Positions 7,453 through 14,909 of a stretch of DNA of 64,000 bases are shown one piece after another. The position numbers and the translations under genes are program-made. The notes under the pieces are model-generated. The model was not told the DNA's origin. It did no database searches and was given only the letters and a program-made list of their open reading frames with translations. Within the stretch, counting starts at the first letter, position 1, and the number at the start of each line of letters is the position of its first letter. Location: NCBI RefSeq assembly GCF_029813785.1, contig NZ_JARVKY010000013.1, forward strand, positions 124,001 through 188,000, written 5' to 3'. This stretch comes from Streptomyces sp. DH41 (GTDB lineage: Bacteria; Actinomycetota; Actinomycetes; Streptomycetales; Streptomycetaceae).

Positions 7453-8262
7453 GTGAGTGTGCTCGACGAGATCATCGACGGAGTCCGTGCCGACCTCGCG
7501 GAACGGCAGGCGCGCGTCAGCCTCGACGAGCTCAAGGAGCGCGCGGCCAAGGCTCGCCCCGCCAAGGACGGCGTGTCCGCCCTGCGCGGCGACGGCGTCA
7601 AGGTCATCTGCGAGGTCAAGCGCTCCAGCCCGTCCAAGGGCGCGCTGGCGGCCATCGCCGACCCGGCCGGACTCGCCGCGGACTACGAGGCGGGCGGCGC
7701 CGCCGTCATCTCCGTCCTCACCGAGGAGCGCCGCTTCGGCGGCTCGCTGGCCGACCTGGATTCGGTCCGCGCGAGCGTGGACATCCCCGTGCTGCGCAAG
7801 GACTTCATCGTCACCTCGTACCAGCTGTGGGAAGCCCGCGCGCACGGCGCCGACCTCGTGCTGCTGATCGTCGCGGCCCTCGAACAGCCGGCGCTGGAGT
7901 CGCTGATCGAGCGCGCCGAGTCCATCGGGCTCACCCCGCTCGTCGAGGTGCACGACGAGGACGAGGTCGAGCGCGCGGTGGACGCCGGCGCCAAGGTCAT
8001 CGGCGTCAACGCGCGCAACCTGAAGACGCTCGAGGTCGACCGCGGCACGTTCGAACGGGTCGCCCCGGAGATCCCCGCGCACATCGTCAAGGTCGCCGAG
8101 TCCGGCGTCCGCGGCCCGCACGACCTCATCGCCTACGCCAACGAGGGGGCCGACGCCGTCCTGGTCGGCGAGTCCCTGGTCACCGGCCGTGACCCGAAGA
8201 CGGCGGTCTCCGACCTCGTCGCGGCCGGGGAGCACCCGGCACTGCGGCACGGGCGCGGCTGA
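7453..8262 (+). CDS. trpC: Indole-3-glycerol phosphate synthase TrpC
   Basis: Closes the indole ring from CdRP in tryptophan synthesis. The 269 residues form a single-domain barrel not fused to TrpF, consistent with the actinomycete use of PriA for both HisA and TrpF reactions. Motifs seen are CEVKRSSPSKG, the catalytic lysine region PVLRKDFIV, GADLVLLIVAAL, GVNARNLKT and AESGVRGPHDL. The GTG start follows AAAGGGGG by about 8 nt. A 118-bp gap to the DUF2752 gene leaves room for a promoter, but no convincing -35/-10 pair or Trp-rich leader peptide is present. trpM starts 20 nt downstream. Confidence 0.96.
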   Translation: MSVLDEIIDGVRADLAERQARVSLDELKERAAKARPAKDGVSALRGDGVKVICEVKRSSPSKGALAAIADPAGLAADYEAGGAAVISVLTEERRFGGSLADLDSVRASVDIPVLRKDFIVTSYQLWEARAHGADLVLLIVAALEQPALESLIERAESIGLTPLVEVHDEDEVERAVDAGAKVIGVNARNLKTLEVDRGTFERVAPEIPAHIVKVAESGVRGPHDLIAYANEGADAVLVGESLVTGRDPKTAVSDLVAAGEHPALRHGRG

Positions 8263-8268
8263 CCCCGC

Positions 8269-8283
8269 TAGACTCGCCGACGA
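8269..8283 (+). promoter_or_regulatory. Candidate -10 box of a leaderless trpM transcript
   Basis: TAGACT (8269-8274) lies 8 nt before the trpM ATG in the 20-nt trpC-trpM gap, with no ribosome binding site. It could provide a secondary promoter inside the trp operon. Confidence 0.4.
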
Positions 8284-8477
8284 TGACGCTCCCGCTCACC
8301 CCGACCCCCAGGGACCCGTACGCCCGCCTCGCGCGCGGCTGCCGGCCCCGGGGCTGCCGCGCGCCCGCACGCAGGGTGCACGGCCGCAGGGTGCGGTACG
8401 TCATCGGAGACGAACCCGGACAGGTCAACGGCATGCGATGGCAGCAGCGCCCCGTAAGGGGCGCGGGGCTGTACTGA
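8283..8477 (+). CDS. trpM: Tryptophan biosynthesis modulator TrpM (formerly TrpX)
   Basis: A 64-residue, strongly basic protein (MTLPLTPTPRDPYARLARG at the N-terminus, then Arg-rich RGCRAPARRVHGRRVRYV). It lies in the fixed position of the small trpX/trpM gene of the Streptomyces trpC-X-B-A operon. That gene is reported to influence growth and antibiotic production in S. coelicolor. The last ten codons lie inside a repetitive intergenic element that starts at 8447, so the C-terminus here is supplied by the repeat. No known domain is visible and its mechanism is unresolved. There is no ribosome binding site, but a -10-like TAGACT is just upstream. Confidence 0.8.
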   Translation: MTLPLTPTPRDPYARLARGCRPRGCRAPARRVHGRRVRYVIGDEPGQVNGMRWQQRPVRGAGLY

Positions 8478-8547
8478 ACATGCGACTCCGTCGCGCGGGC
8501 GCGACCAGCCACAAGGCCCGCAGTCGGCAGACGACAACCCGCGCCCC
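8447..8547 (+). repeat. Streptomyces intergenic repeat (REP-like) with inverted ends
   Basis: The segment starts with a perfect 7-bp hairpin (GCGCCCC-gtaa-GGGGCGC, 8447-8464). Its left GGGGCGCGGG (8458-8467) is repeated in reverse as CCCGCGCCCC at 8538-8547. In between are GCGACTCCGTCGCGCGG and GCGACCAGCCACAAGGCCCGC. I recognise this word order as the very common non-coding repeat scattered between Streptomyces genes. It covers the last codons of trpM and most of the trpM-trpB gap. No second copy is in the window. Confidence 0.6.
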
Positions 8548-8591
8548 ACGGCGAAAGTGCCCACACCAGACACTCACCGTGAGGTTCACGC

Positions 8592-9875
8592 ATGCCCAGC
8601 AACTTCTTCATCCCCGACCCGGAGGGTCAGATCCCCAGCGCCGAGGGCTACTTCGGCGAGTTCGGCGGCAAGTTCATCCCCGAGGCCCTCGTCGCGGCGG
8701 TCGACGAGGTAGCCGTCGAGTACGACAAGGCGAAGGCCGATCCCGAGTTCGCCCGTGAGCTCGACGACCTGCTGGTCCACTACACCGGCCGCCCCAGCTC
8801 CCTCACAGAAGTACCCCGCTTCGCCGAGCAGGCCGGAGGCTGCCGCGTCTTCCTCAAGCGCGAGGACCTCAACCACACCGGCTCACACAAGATCAACAAC
8901 GTGCTCGGCCAGGCCCTGCTCACCAAGCGCATGGGCAAGACCCGGGTGATCGCCGAGACCGGCGCCGGCCAGCACGGCGTGGCGACGGCGACGGCCTGTG
9001 CGCTCTTCGGCCTCGACTGCACGATCTACATGGGTGAGATCGACACCCGCCGCCAGGCCCTCAACGTGGCCCGCATGCGCATGCTCGGCGCCGAGGTCAT
9101 CGCCGTGAAGTCCGGCAGCCGCACGCTCAAGGACGCGATCAACGAGGCCTTCCGCGACTGGGTCGCCAACGTCGACCGCACCCACTACCTCTTCGGCACC
9201 GTCGCCGGCCCCCACCCCTTCCCGGCGATGGTGCGCGACTTCCACCGCGTCATCGGCGTCGAGGCCCGCCGCCAGCTCCTGGAGCAGGCCGGACGCCTCC
9301 CCGACGCCGCGATCGCCTGCGTCGGCGGCGGCTCCAACGCCATCGGCCTCTTCCACGCCTTCATCCCCGACGCGGACGTCCGCCTCATCGGCTGCGAGCC
9401 CGCCGGACACGGCATCGAGACCGGCGAGCACGCGGCCACCCTGACCGAGGGCGAGCCCGGCATCCTGCACGGCTCACGCTCGTACGTCCTCCAGGACGAC
9501 GAGGGCCAGATCACCGAGCCGTACTCCATCTCGGCCGGCCTGGACTACCCGGGCATCGGCCCCGAGCACTCCTACCTCAAGGACTCCGGCCGCGGCGAGT
9601 ACCGCGCGGTCACCGACGACGCCGCCATGCAGGCACTGCGCCTGCTGTCGCGCACCGAGGGCATCATCCCGGCCATCGAGTCCGCCCACGCGCTGGCCGG
9701 CGCCATCGAGGTCGGCAAGGAGCTGGGCAAGGACGGGCTGATCGTCGTCAACCTGTCCGGCCGCGGCGACAAGGACATGGACACCGCCGCCCGCTACTTC
9801 GGGCTGTACGACACCGACGCCGAGGTCGCCGCCGACGAGGCCGGCACCGCCGAGATCGAGGGGGACGCCAAGTGA
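8592..9875 (+). CDS. trpB: Tryptophan synthase beta subunit TrpB
   Basis: PLP enzyme that condenses indole and serine to tryptophan in the alpha2beta2 complex. The 427 residues match the family. KREDLNHTGSHKINN contains the PLP lysine (Lys100). ETGAGQHGVATA, CVGGGSNAIG and GLDYPGIGPEHS are the other signatures. The 17 residues after the core (ending EIEGDAK) are acidic. GAGG lies 7 nt before the ATG. The stop overlaps the trpA start by 4 nt (GTGA), giving translational coupling for the two partner subunits. Confidence 0.98.
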   Translation: MPSNFFIPDPEGQIPSAEGYFGEFGGKFIPEALVAAVDEVAVEYDKAKADPEFARELDDLLVHYTGRPSSLTEVPRFAEQAGGCRVFLKREDLNHTGSHKINNVLGQALLTKRMGKTRVIAETGAGQHGVATATACALFGLDCTIYMGEIDTRRQALNVARMRMLGAEVIAVKSGSRTLKDAINEAFRDWVANVDRTHYLFGTVAGPHPFPAMVRDFHRVIGVEARRQLLEQAGRLPDAAIACVGGGSNAIGLFHAFIPDADVRLIGCEPAGHGIETGEHAATLTEGEPGILHGSRSYVLQDDEGQITEPYSISAGLDYPGIGPEHSYLKDSGRGEYRAVTDDAAMQALRLLSRTEGIIPAIESAHALAGAIEVGKELGKDGLIVVNLSGRGDKDMDTAARYFGLYDTDAEVAADEAGTAEIEGDAK

Positions 9876-10687
9876 GCGGGAACGTGCGACTGCTGAACGA
9901 CACCCTCGCCGCGGCGAAGGCCGAGGGCCGCTCCGCCCTCATCGCCTACCTGCCGGCCGGGTTCCCCACCGTCGACGGCGGCATCGCGGCGATCAAGGCC
10001 GCGCTCGACGGCGGCGCCGACGTCGTGGAGGTGGGCCTGCCGCACAGCGACCCCGTCCTCGACGGGCCCGTCATCCAGACCGCCGACGACATCGCCCTGC
10101 GCGGTGGCGTCCGCATCGCCGACGTGATGCGCACCGTCCGGGAGGCGCACGCGGCCACCGGCAAGCCGATCCTCGTCATGACGTACTGGAACCCCATCGA
10201 CCGCTACGGCGTCGAGCGCTTCACCGCCGAACTGGCCGAGGCGGGCGGCGCCGGGTGCATCCTGCCCGACCTGCCCGTCCAGGAGTCGGCGCTGTGGAGG
10301 GAGCACGCCGACAAGCACGGGCTCGCCACCGTCTTCGTGGTCGCGCCCAGCAGCAGGGACGCGCGGCTCGCCGAGATCACCGCGGCCGGCAGCGGATTCG
10401 TCTACGCCGCCTCCCTCATGGGCGTCACCGGCACCCGCGAGTCGGTCGGCGCGCAGGCCGAGGACCTGGTGCGGCGCACCCGCGCCACCACCGGCATCCC
10501 CGTCTGCGTCGGGCTCGGCGTCTCCAACGCCGCGCAGGCCGCCGAGGTGGCCGGCTTCGCCGACGGCGTGATCGTCGGCTCGGCGTTCGTCAAGCGCATG
10601 CTGGACGCCCCCGACGACGCGGCCGGCCTGGAGGGCGTCCGCACGCTCGCCGCCGACCTGGCGAAGGGCGTGCGCGGACAGGCGTGA
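9872..10687 (+). CDS. trpA: Tryptophan synthase alpha subunit TrpA
   Basis: Cleaves indole-3-glycerol phosphate to indole and glyceraldehyde 3-phosphate and channels indole to TrpB. The 271 residues form a TIM barrel. The catalytic acids are Glu53 in VEVGLPHSDP and Asp64 in VLDGPVIQ. The phosphate loop is in GVTGTRE and VGLGVSNAAQ. The gene begins with GTG overlapping the trpB stop. It is the last trp gene here: a tandem repeat and a strong hairpin follow within 120 bp. Confidence 0.98.
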   Translation: MSGNVRLLNDTLAAAKAEGRSALIAYLPAGFPTVDGGIAAIKAALDGGADVVEVGLPHSDPVLDGPVIQTADDIALRGGVRIADVMRTVREAHAATGKPILVMTYWNPIDRYGVERFTAELAEAGGAGCILPDLPVQESALWREHADKHGLATVFVVAPSSRDARLAEITAAGSGFVYAASLMGVTGTRESVGAQAEDLVRRTRATTGIPVCVGLGVSNAAQAAEVAGFADGVIVGSAFVKRMLDAPDDAAGLEGVRTLAADLAKGVRGQA

Positions 10688-10714
10688 CGCCAGACACGTG
10701 CCGGACAGGTAGGC

Positions 10715-10749
10715 GACAGACAGGCACGTGACAGACAGGCACGTGACAG
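10715..10749 (+). repeat. 15-bp tandem repeat after trpA
   Basis: The unit GACAGACAGGCACGT is present twice without change (10715-10729 and 10730-10744), followed by a five-base partial copy. It is non-coding and lies between the trpA stop and the terminator hairpin. Confidence 0.8.
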
Positions 10750-10776
10750 GGGTCCCTCGTACGAGTGGACCTGGGA

Positions 10777-10803
10777 CCGGGGAGGCGCGCTGCGCCTCCC
10801 CGG
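10777..10803 (+). terminator. trp operon terminator hairpin
   Basis: Perfect 12-bp arms (CCGGGGAGGCGC / GCGCCTCCCCGG) around a 3-nt loop, followed by TTCGTTCT. It lies 90 bp after trpA and just before the next coding start at 10819, so it should end trpCMBA transcription. Confidence 0.8.
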
Positions 10804-10818
10804 TTCGTTCTGCGGGGT

Positions 10819-11592
10819 GTGAGCGAGAAGAACCGAGAGGGAAAGCGCACCGCCCGTCAGAAGCTGGCGGCCGAGCGCGAGAAGCAGAAGTCCAAGGACA
10901 AGCGCCGGCGCGCGCTGATCGTCGGCGCGAGCGTGGTCTGCGTCCTGGGGCTCGCGGCGGTGATCGGCGTGCTCGGCGCGAACGCGGGCAAGGACGACGG
11001 CGGCGAGGAGGCCGGCCCGGTCGTGGCGCCCTCGGGCGCGCAGGGGAAGGACAGCCTCGCGATCCCGGTCGGCAAGGAGAGCGCCAAGTCGACGCTCACC
11101 ATCTGGGAGGACTTCCGCTGCCCCGCATGCAAGACCTTCGAGCTGGCGTACCGCGACACGATCCACGAGCTCACCGAAGCCGGGCAGCTCAAGGTCGAGT
11201 ACCACCTGGCGACGATCATCGACGGCAACATGGGCGGCACCGGCTCCCGCAAGGCGGCCAACGCGGCGGCCTGCGCCCAGGACGCCGGGAAGTTCACGCC
11301 GTACCACGATGTGCTGTTCACCAACCAGCCGGCGGAGAGCGACGACGCCTTCGCCGACGAGAACAAGCTGCTCGACCTGGCACGCGAGGTCGACGGCCTC
11401 GACACCACCCTCTTCCAGGAGTGCGTCAAGAACGGTACGCACAACAGCTGGGTGGAGAAGTCCAACGAGGCCTTCCTCGACGGCGGCTTCGGCGGCACAC
11501 CGACCGTCCTGCTGGACGGCAAGAACATCTACCAGGACCGCTCCATGACACCGGAGAAGCTGAAGCAGATGGTGTCCGACGCCGACAAGTAG
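10819..11592 (+). CDS. Membrane-anchored DsbA-like thiol-disulfide oxidoreductase
   Basis: A 257-residue protein with a basic, Lys/Arg/Glu-rich cytoplasmic N-terminus (1-30), one transmembrane helix (about 31-55) and an exported thioredoxin-fold domain of the Thioredoxin_4/DsbA type. The active site is CPAC at 101-104 in WEDFRCPACKTF, and the cis-proline loop is GGTPTVLLDG. It probably helps disulfide formation or reduction outside the membrane. An upstream in-frame GTG at 10765 would place the start inside the terminator region, so 10819 (VSEKNREGKRTA) is preferred. The next gene is lgt, another envelope-protein maturation enzyme. Confidence 0.88.
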   Translation: MSEKNREGKRTARQKLAAEREKQKSKDKRRRALIVGASVVCVLGLAAVIGVLGANAGKDDGGEEAGPVVAPSGAQGKDSLAIPVGKESAKSTLTIWEDFRCPACKTFELAYRDTIHELTEAGQLKVEYHLATIIDGNMGGTGSRKAANAAACAQDAGKFTPYHDVLFTNQPAESDDAFADENKLLDLAREVDGLDTTLFQECVKNGTHNSWVEKSNEAFLDGGFGGTPTVLLDGKNIYQDRSMTPEKLKQMVSDADK

Positions 11593-11759
11593 CGCGGCGG
11601 TGGGACGGCGGCGGAGCGCGCCCACGGGGTGTCCTCGGGTGTCCGTGGATGCCTGGGGGCGTCCGTGGGCGTCCGCCGGATGTCAGAGGGGGCGCTCTTT
11701 CCGTCCGCTCGTTACGGACCCGTAGCCGGGCTGCCCGCCGCGGGCCCCGTCCGACACGG

Positions 11760-11776
11760 TAGCGTCGACCCTGCCA
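11760..11776 (+). promoter_or_regulatory. Candidate -10 box close to the lgt start
   Basis: TAGCGT (11760-11765) is 10 nt before the ATG. No ribosome binding site is present, so the mRNA leader would be only a few nucleotides. Confidence 0.35.
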
Positions 11777-12774
11777 TGGAACTTGCCTTCATTCCCAGCC
11801 CGTCGCGCGGGGTGCTGAACCTCGGTCCCATCCCGCTGCGCGGCTACGCGTTCTGCATCATCATCGGCGTCTTCGTTGCCGTCTGGCTCGGCAACAGGCG
11901 CTGGGTCGCCCGGGGCGGGCGGCCCGGCACGGTGGCCGACATCGCGGTCTGGGCCGTTCCGTTCGGCCTGGTCGGCGGCCGGCTCTACCACGTGATCACG
12001 GACTACCAGCTGTACTTCAGCGAGGGCCGTGACTGGGTCGACGCCTTCAAGATCTGGGAGGGCGGCCTCGGCATCTGGGGCGCGATCGCGTTCGGCGCGC
12101 TGGGCGCCTGGATCGGCGCCCGGCGCATGGGCGTCCCGATGCCCGCGTACGCCGACGCCGTCGCCCCCGGCATCGCCCTCGCGCAGGCCATCGGCCGCTG
12201 GGGCAACTGGTTCAACCAGGAGCTGTACGGCAAGGCCACCGACCTGCCCTGGGCCGTGGAGATCACCTCGTCGGCCGACGGCCGGGTACCTGGCACGTAC
12301 CACCCGACGTTCCTGTACGAGTCGCTGTGGTGCGTCGGCGTCGCCGTGCTCGTCATCTGGGCCGACCGCCGCTTCAAGCTCGGCCACGGGCGGGCGTTCG
12401 CGCTGTACGTCGCCGCGTACTGCGCGGGCCGGTTCTGGATCGAGTACATGCGCGTCGACGACGCCCACCACATCCTGGGCCTCAGGCTGAACAACTGGAC
12501 CGCGCTCTTCGTGTTCCTGCTCGCCGTGGTGTACATGGTGCTCTCGGCGCGGATGCGGCCGGGCCGGGAGCAGGTGGTCGAGCCGGGTACGGAGTCCTCC
12601 GACGGCGACGCCGGGGACGACGCGAAGGACGACTCCGACGCCGGCTCCACGGACGCCGACGCCGTTTCCGAGAAGACCGACGCCGGTCCCCAGGACGAAG
12701 AGGACGGCACGGAGAAGGACGTGAAAGACGTGAAGGGCGTGAAGGACGGAGCCGACTCGGCCAAGAAGGGCTGA
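11776..12774 (+). CDS. lgt: Prolipoprotein diacylglyceryl transferase Lgt
   Basis: Integral membrane enzyme that moves diacylglyceryl from phosphatidylglycerol to the lipobox cysteine of prolipoproteins. Seven hydrophobic segments are visible. Family motifs are IPLRGYAFCIIIG near the N-terminus, GGRLYHVITD, the Lgt signature GRWGNWFNQELYG with its essential arginine, and YHPTFLYESLW. After about residue 270 comes a 60-residue acidic Asp/Glu/Ala/Lys tail, repetitive and probably disordered, a common add-on in actinomycete Lgt. The 332-residue length is explained by this tail. A 16-bp-stem terminator follows directly. Confidence 0.96.
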   Translation: MELAFIPSPSRGVLNLGPIPLRGYAFCIIIGVFVAVWLGNRRWVARGGRPGTVADIAVWAVPFGLVGGRLYHVITDYQLYFSEGRDWVDAFKIWEGGLGIWGAIAFGALGAWIGARRMGVPMPAYADAVAPGIALAQAIGRWGNWFNQELYGKATDLPWAVEITSSADGRVPGTYHPTFLYESLWCVGVAVLVIWADRRFKLGHGRAFALYVAAYCAGRFWIEYMRVDDAHHILGLRLNNWTALFVFLLAVVYMVLSARMRPGREQVVEPGTESSDGDAGDDAKDDSDAGSTDADAVSEKTDAGPQDEEDGTEKDVKDVKGVKDGADSAKKG

Positions 12775-12793
12775 CGGACCGCCGCCGTACGTC

Positions 12794-12829
12794 GCCGAGG
12801 GCGCCCGGAACTCTCCGGGCGCCCTCGGC
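12794..12829 (+). terminator. Bidirectional terminator between lgt and the leftward operon
   Basis: Perfect 16-bp arms (GCCGAGGGCGCCCGGA and its complement) with loop ACTC. It lies between two convergent stop codons, so it should serve both lgt and the six-gene operon coming from the right. Confidence 0.88.
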
Positions 12830-12834
12830 GTGTG

Positions 12835-13662
12835 TCAGGACAGGACGGGCCGCCGGGCCAGCGACAGGGTGCGCTGGGCCGTCGCCACCACCGCCGCGTC
12901 GACGAACCGCCCGTCCGGCAGCGCCAGCGCGCCCGGCTGCGCGGTGGCCGCCTTGACGATCGTCTCCGCCTCCTCCAGCTCCCGCTCGGTGGGCAGATAG
13001 GCCCGCTCGATGATCGGCAGCTGACGGGGATGGATCGCGGCACGCCCGAGGAAGCCCAGCGCGCGGCCGTGGGCGCAGGACGCCGCCAGGCCCTCCAGGT
13101 CCCGGGTGTCCGGATGCACCGTCTGCGACGGCGGCGCCAGCCCCGCCGCCCGCGCGGCCACGACCACACGCGAGCGCGCCCAGTCCAGGCCGGTGTCACC
13201 GCGTACGCCCAGGTCGGCGCGGAGATCCGCCTCGCCGAGAGCGATGCCGCGCAGCGAGGCGTGGGCGCCGGCGATGAGGTACGCCCGCTCCACGCCCAGC
13301 GCTGTCTCCAGGAGCGCGTACAGGGGCGGCCCGCCGGTGGCCGCCACGACGCCGGTGATCTGCTCGGGGGACGTCACCTTGGGCAGCCGCAGCCCGGAGA
13401 GCCCCGGCAGCCTGGCCAGTGCCGTCAGGTCCGCGGCGGCGAGCGGTCCGTCCAGGGCGTTGACGCGGACGTGGACCGGTACCGGCTGCGGCTCGCCGAG
13501 CAGCTCGGCGGTGGCCTCGCGGGCGTAGTCCTTGCGGTCCGGGGCGACCGCGTCCTCCAGGTCGACCACGACCACGTCGGCCCCCGCGGCGAGCGCCTTG
13601 GCGACCACCCGGGGCCGGTCCCCGGGGGCGTACAGCCAGGTCAGCGGGGATGCTGCGGTCAT
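12835..13662 (-). CDS. HpcH/HpaI-CitE-type CoA ester lyase
   Basis: A 275-residue TIM-barrel protein of the citrate-lyase-beta-like family, which cleaves malyl-, citramalyl- or related acyl-CoA esters. The motifs are LYAPGDRPRVVAKAL, VVVVDLEDAVAPDRKDYARE, the substrate arginine region VHVRVNALDG, LLETALGVERA (metal Glu), GEADLRADLG (metal Asp) and GRAAIHPRQLPII. It is the last gene of the leftward operon, and its ATG overlaps the stop of the CoA-transferase gene by 4 nt. Coupling to a CoA transferase suggests a two-step route: activate a hydroxy acid as its CoA ester, then cleave it. The exact substrate is unknown. Confidence 0.87.
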   Translation of the reverse strand: MTAASPLTWLYAPGDRPRVVAKALAAGADVVVVDLEDAVAPDRKDYAREATAELLGEPQPVPVHVRVNALDGPLAAADLTALARLPGLSGLRLPKVTSPEQITGVVAATGGPPLYALLETALGVERAYLIAGAHASLRGIALGEADLRADLGVRGDTGLDWARSRVVVAARAAGLAPPSQTVHPDTRDLEGLAASCAHGRALGFLGRAAIHPRQLPIIERAYLPTERELEEAETIVKAATAQPGALALPDGRFVDAAVVATAQRTLSLARRPVLS

Positions 13663-14909
13663 ACGACGCCCTCCTCACGAAGCTCCTTCACGTCCGCCGG
13701 GGTCAGGCCCAGCCCGGTCAGCACCTCCTCGGTGTCCGCGCCGTGCGGGCGCCCCGCCCAGCGGATCGCGCCGGGGGTCGCGGAGAGCCGGAAGAGGACG
13801 TTCTGCATGCGCAGGGGGCCCAGCTCGGGGTCGTCGACGGTGGTGACGCTGTCGAGGGCCTGGTACTGGGGGTCGGCCATCACGTCCCGCACGTCCTGGA
13901 CCGGGGCGACCGCCGCCTCGGCCTTCTCGAACTCGGCCAGCACGTCGGCGCGGCTGTGCCGGGCGATCCAGTCGCCGACCGCCGCGTCGAGCACGTCGGC
14001 GTGCCGGGCCCGGTCGGCGCCCGTGGCGAACCAGGGCTCGTCGATCAGCTCCGGGCGGCCGACCAGGCGCATCACGCGCTCGGCGACCGACTGGGCCGAG
14101 GTGGAGACGGCGACCCAGGTGCCGTCGGCGGTGCGGTAGGTGTTGCGCGGGGCGTTGTTCTGGGAGCGGTTGCCGGTGCGCGGCTGGACGTGGCCGAGCT
14201 GGTCGTACCAGGTGGGCTGCGGGCCCAGCACGGTCAGGATCGGCTCGATGATCGCCATGTCGACGACCTGCCCCTCGCCGGTGCGTTCGCGCGCGGCGAG
14301 CGCGGTCATCACGGCGTACGACGTCGCCAGGGCGGCGATCGAGTCCGCGAGGCCGAACGGCGGCAGCGTCGGGGGCGCGTCCGGCTCGCCGGTCATCGCG
14401 GCGAAGCCGCTCATGGCCTCGGCGAGGGTGCCGAAGCCGGGGCGGCGCGCGTACGGGCCGAACTGCCCGAAGCCGGTGACCCGGGCGAGGACCAGGCGGG
14501 GGTTGACGGCGGACAGCTCGTCCCAGCCCAGGTCCCACCTCTCCAGGGTGCCCGGGCGGAAGTTCTCGATGACGACGTCCGCGGTCGCGGCGAGGCGGAG
14601 CAGGGTGGTGCGGCCGGCGCGTTTGGACAGGTCCAGGGTGATCGTGCGCTTGTTGCGGCCCAGCAGCTTCCACCACAGGCCGATGCCGTCCTTGGACGGG
14701 CCGTGGCCCCGGGAGGGGTCGGGCCGGTCGGGGTGTTCGACCTTGACGACGTCGGCGCCGAAGTCGCCGAGCATGGTGGCGGCCAGCGGGCCCGCGAAGA
14801 GGGTGGCGAGGTCGAGGACGCGCAGACCGGTCAGCGGGGAGGCCGGGGAGCCCGGGGAGCCCGGACCGGCGGGGGACGCGGGATCAGCGGTCAGGTGGGG
14901 CTGGGGCAT
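13659..14909 (-). CDS. CaiB/BaiF-family (class III) CoA transferase
   Basis: A 416-residue cytoplasmic enzyme that moves CoA between carboxylic acids. The family N-terminus is LTGLRVLDLATLFAGPLAATMLGDFGADVVKVE, followed by GRNKRTITLDLSKRAGR and NFRPGTLERWDLG. The expected catalytic aspartate lies in PPFGLADSIAAL. The first 25 residues are Pro/Gly/Ser-rich and may reflect a start chosen too early. The start overlaps the upstream ADP-ribosylglycohydrolase-family gene by 19 nt, and the end overlaps the lyase by 4 nt. This places a small acyl-CoA module behind an ADP-ribosylglycohydrolase array. Confidence 0.87.
   Translation of the reverse strand: MPQPHLTADPASPAGPGSPGSPASPLTGLRVLDLATLFAGPLAATMLGDFGADVVKVEHPDRPDPSRGHGPSKDGIGLWWKLLGRNKRTITLDLSKRAGRTTLLRLAATADVVIENFRPGTLERWDLGWDELSAVNPRLVLARVTGFGQFGPYARRPGFGTLAEAMSGFAAMTGEPDAPPTLPPFGLADSIAALATSYAVMTALAARERTGEGQVVDMAIIEPILTVLGPQPTWYDQLGHVQPRTGNRSQNNAPRNTYRTADGTWVAVSTSAQSVAERVMRLVGRPELIDEPWFATGADRARHADVLDAAVGDWIARHSRADVLAEFEKAEAAVAPVQDVRDVMADPQYQALDSVTTVDDPELGPLRMQNVLFRLSATPGAIRWAGRPHGADTEEVLTGLGLTPADVKELREEGVV

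Noticed and set aside
10765..10818. Upstream GTG start for the DsbA-like gene
   Set aside because: It would put coding sequence through the trp operon terminator hairpin and adds no conserved residues; the family-like start is at 10819.
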